Origin: JAAZGD01 sp964383845
GTDB taxonomy: Bacteria > Bacillota > Clostridia > Peptostreptococcales > Anaerovoracaceae
Direction: 5' to 3'
Length of the DNA: 8,039 bases
NCBI GenBank assembly: GCA_964383845.1
Contig: CAYLIF010000040.1
Coordinates: 1 to 8,039, forward strand
Shown here: piece by piece, positions 6,705-8,039 of the stretch
Position numbering within the stretch: the first letter of the stretch is position 1
Layout: every line of letters starts with the position of its first letter
Program-made: the position numbers and the translations under genes
The notes under the pieces: generated by a model
Databases searched by the model: none
What the model was told of the DNA's origin: nothing
Seen by the model: the letters and a program-made list of their open reading frames with translations, nothing else

Positions 6705-7445
6705 TTATAGTTTTAATAATTTCGTCACATTATTATAAAAGATATCTTCTAAGGCTTCGTCCTCTAAACCGCTTACAAGCATTCTTTGTATTTCAACTGT
6801 TGGGTGATGAAATGGAGAATCAATGCCAAACATAATCCTATCTTTCCCTACAACTTCATACCCTTCTTTTATTTTAGTGTGCATAGGCATCCCGGAGGTC
6901 TCTAAATACAGATTTGGATATTTTTTGGCCATATCAATGGCGGCTTGGATGTACATTCCGTTCCCGTGACCCATATGCACCATGACCATTTTTACTTTTG
7001 GATAAAGTTCAGCTAACTGAGCCACACTCCAAGGTAATGAAAAAGGTGGATGCCCTGTGTGAATCATAAGAGGGATGTCCAACTCTTCTGCACACGCTGC
7101 AATTGGAAACACACACTCATCATTAGGAGTATAGCTATGAAATAGTGGATGTAACTTTATAGCTTTAAAATTATATTTGTCCACAGCCTCTTTAATCTGA
7201 TTTACTGCCATTTCTCCCTCCGTTGGGTTAATCCATGCTGCCCCAATTAATCTGTCAGGGAATCGCACAACGGCGTCAATACTCTCCTTCATAGGAAATG
7301 TTGAAATTACGGTCTTTTCAATGTTATATTCATTCATATATTCGATCATTTCTTCAGGAGTAATTCCTACATCTGACCAACTCCCAAAATAGCCCACATG
7401 ACTATGAGCATCAATTTTCTTGAATTTTTTTATTCTCGCTAACAT
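6705..7445 (-). CDS. Amidohydrolase-family metal-dependent hydrolase (TIM barrel), substrate unknown
   Basis: A 246 aa cytoplasmic protein of the amidohydrolase-2 group (TatD/ACMSD-like TIM-barrel hydrolases and decarboxylases). Metal ligands in order, counted from the ATG at 7445: HxH motif IDAHSHVG near the start (D12, H14, H16); KLHP (K97, H99); IHTGHPP (H129); MVHMGHG (H157, H160); and FGIDSPF (D209), which would be the final catalytic Asp. All expected ligands are present, so it looks active. No signal peptide or membrane segment is seen. The frame stays open to a GTG at 7460, but that GTG is part of the ribosome binding site GAGGAG (7458-7453), which stands 7 bases before the ATG at 7445, so the ATG is the start. 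It faces the atp operon tail to tail and has no evident functional link to it. The substrate cannot be predicted; homologues often act on small cyclic or aromatic acids or amides. Confidence 0.88.
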   Translation of the reverse strand: MLARIKKFKKIDAHSHVGYFGSWSDVGITPEEMIEYMNEYNIEKTVISTFPMKESIDAVVRFPDRLIGAAWINPTEGEMAVNQIKEAVDKYNFKAIKLHPLFHSYTPNDECVFPIAACAEELDIPLMIHTGHPPFSLPWSVAQLAELYPKVKMVMVHMGHGNGMYIQAAIDMAKKYPNLYLETSGMPMHTKIKEGYEVVGKDRIMFGIDSPFHHPTVEIQRMLVSGLEDEALEDIFYNNVTKLLKL

Positions 7446-7541
7446 ATTTTTTCTCCTCACCTAGGTCAAACAACCTTTTTATACACTAACTTCCAAATCC
7501 AAACTCCTTCTCTGTCCAGATAAAGGATTTCCATACCTTGC
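7446..7541 (-). promoter_or_regulatory. Spacer upstream of the amidohydrolase; possible promoter
   Basis: This 96-base gap lies between the remains of the S-component gene and the hydrolase. On the minus strand a TATAAA box (7483-7478) stands about 20 bases before the ribosome binding site and could be a -10; the only -35 candidates near it (TTTGGA, TTGGAT) are weak and too close. No terminator or riboswitch fold is visible to me. Confidence 0.25.
7453..7458 (-). promoter_or_regulatory. Ribosome binding site of the amidohydrolase gene
   Basis: GAGGAG on the minus strand, 7 bases before the ATG at 7445. It overlaps the in-frame GTG at 7460-7458 and so argues against that codon as a start. Confidence 0.75.
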
Positions 7542-7894
7542 TTATACTATAAATCTTTTTTTCAACGATGTTTTTTTAAGAAATTCACTAATAATCATAG
7601 CAAATAGTATCCCCAAACCCGTCTGGACAAGAACTATAGGAATCGATGCTTAAAAATAATAGTTGGTATAAACCAAACAGCATATCCACTAACAATGTCT
7701 GCAAGACCCGCTCCCAAAGCTCCAGCAATTGCTCCTTTTCTTCCACCAAACATTAATACTGTTAGGATTATAATGCAATCCCCTAAATGCATATACCCAA
7801 AGGGGACAGGAATTTTAAAGGCAAAGGTTCCTATGAAAATAAGTGCTGTAAATAAAGAGACTTCAGTAATCCCAACAATTGTTTTATCCTTCAT
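7542..7894 (-). pseudogene. ECF transporter S component, broken by internal deletion and frame change
   Basis: The 5' part (7894 to 7634) encodes about 86 aa from ATG at 7894, preceded by AAAGGAG (7906-7900). It has ECF S-component features: a first helix EVSLFTALIFIGTFAFKIPV, then FGYMHLGDCIIILTVLMFGG, then GGRKGAIAGALGAGLADIVS and WFIPTIIFK. The frame then ends abruptly (KHRFL, TAG at 7636-7634). In another frame, 7649 to 7542 encodes ASIPIVLVQTGLGILFAMII followed by a Lys-rich tail and TAA, which looks like the last helix of the same family. Together they give about 122 aa, while intact S components have about 160-190 aa, so some 40-60 residues are missing at the joint near 7640-7655. S components bind a vitamin or similar small molecule in the membrane and work with the EcfA/A'/T module; none is nearby. 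The substrate cannot be named. A further in-frame TTG at 7918 lies upstream of the ribosome binding site and is not the start. A short functional protein is possible but unlikely. Confidence 0.75.
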
Positions 7895-7939
7895 TTTTTC
7901 TCCTTTAAAGATTTTCAAGTCATTCTAATAAAATTTTCC

Positions 7940-7972
7940 AAAAAAAACACCCTTATAAAAGAGTGTTTTTTT
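7940..7972 (-). terminator. Intrinsic terminator after the 5S rRNA (rRNA operon end)
   Basis: A hairpin of A/T arms and a CACTCTT / AAGGGTG core, with a 4-base loop around 7955-7958, ends in a run of eight Ts on the minus strand. The one imperfect pair is G-U in a minus-strand transcript but A-C in a plus-strand transcript, so it is built to stop leftward transcription. It begins within about 5 bases of the 5S 3' end. Confidence 0.8.
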
Positions 7973-7976
7973 AATA

Positions 7977-8039
7977 ACCGGCAGCGTCCTATTTTCCCAG
8001 GTAGCTTCCCACCAAGTATCTTCAGCGCTAAAGGGCTTA
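7977..8039 (-). rRNA. rrf: 5S ribosomal RNA, 3' half (cut by the window edge)
   Basis: Read on the minus strand, the sequence starts TAAGCCCTTTAGCGCTGAAG and ends with AATAGGACGCTGCCGG. This matches the 3' half of Firmicute 5S rRNA, whose typical form is TTAAGC.CTTCAGCGCCGATGGTA...GAGAGTAGGACG.CGCC. About 63 of roughly 117 bases are present; the rest lies past the right edge, presumably behind 23S and 16S genes. The 3' boundary is approximate (7976-7978). The 3' end CTGCCGG would pair with the 5' end outside the window. Confidence 0.88.

Noticed and set aside
7446..7460. GTG start of the amidohydrolase at 7460
   Set aside because: The GTG is part of the GAGGAG binding site for the ATG at 7445.
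7490..7541. Short minus-strand peptide frames after the S-component stop
   Set aside because: About 17-20 codons with no start, binding site or recognisable family; I could not link them to a gene.
7513..7629. Inverted copies of TGTCCAGA (7513-7520) and TCTGGACA (7622-7629)
   Set aside because: Only 8 bases about 100 apart, one copy inside the pseudogene; this is within chance and there is no sign of an insertion sequence or target duplication.
7895..7939. Riboswitch or strong promoter in front of the S-component gene
   Set aside because: Only 45 bases separate the 5S terminator from the ATG, too few for a vitamin riboswitch. A TAGAAT box (7927-7922) could be a -10, but no -35 stands at proper distance.
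1..8039. CRISPR array, tRNA gene or insertion sequence
   Set aside because: I saw no regular repeats with spacers, no tRNA-like cloverleaf and no transposase fragment on either strand.

Overview
This window is AT-rich DNA that looks like a low-GC Firmicute, probably an anaerobic clostridium-like lineage. The grounds are strong AAAGGAGG-type ribosome binding sites, heavy use of AGA and ATA codons, intrinsic terminators with A/T-rich stems, and a Firmicute-type 5S rRNA 3' half at the right edge. The exact genus cannot be read from the sequence alone.

About 80% of the window (97-6643, + strand) is one compact nine-gene operon, atpD-C-Q-R-B-E-F-A-G. It encodes a complete N-ATPase, the alternate Na+-translocating form of the F1Fo ATPase. 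The evidence is the gene order (beta and epsilon first), the two small membrane genes atpQ and atpR, the absence of a separate delta gene (atpH), the long b subunit with a delta-like C-terminal end, and a c subunit with a carboxylate in both helices plus the E-S-T-x-x-Y sodium ligand pattern. The catalytic head is AtpA, AtpD, AtpG and AtpC. The membrane rotor and stator are AtpE, AtpB and AtpF. AtpQ and AtpR are accessory membrane proteins. Genes overlap or are separated by a few bases, so the unit is probably one translationally coupled mRNA. It ends in a terminator hairpin whose loop contains the atpG stop codon.

The right part is on the minus strand. From right to left it holds the 3' half of a 5S rRNA (the end of an rRNA operon that continues beyond the window) with its terminator, then a broken ECF-transporter S-component gene that has lost an internal segment and its reading frame, then an intact amidohydrolase-family metal-dependent hydrolase. 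The hydrolase converges on the atp operon, and the hairpin between them can act in both directions.

The most notable points are the full N-ATPase in what appears to be a Firmicute, next to an rRNA operon and a decayed gene (compatible with acquisition by transfer); the b-delta fusion; the acidic tail on gamma; and the decayed S component.
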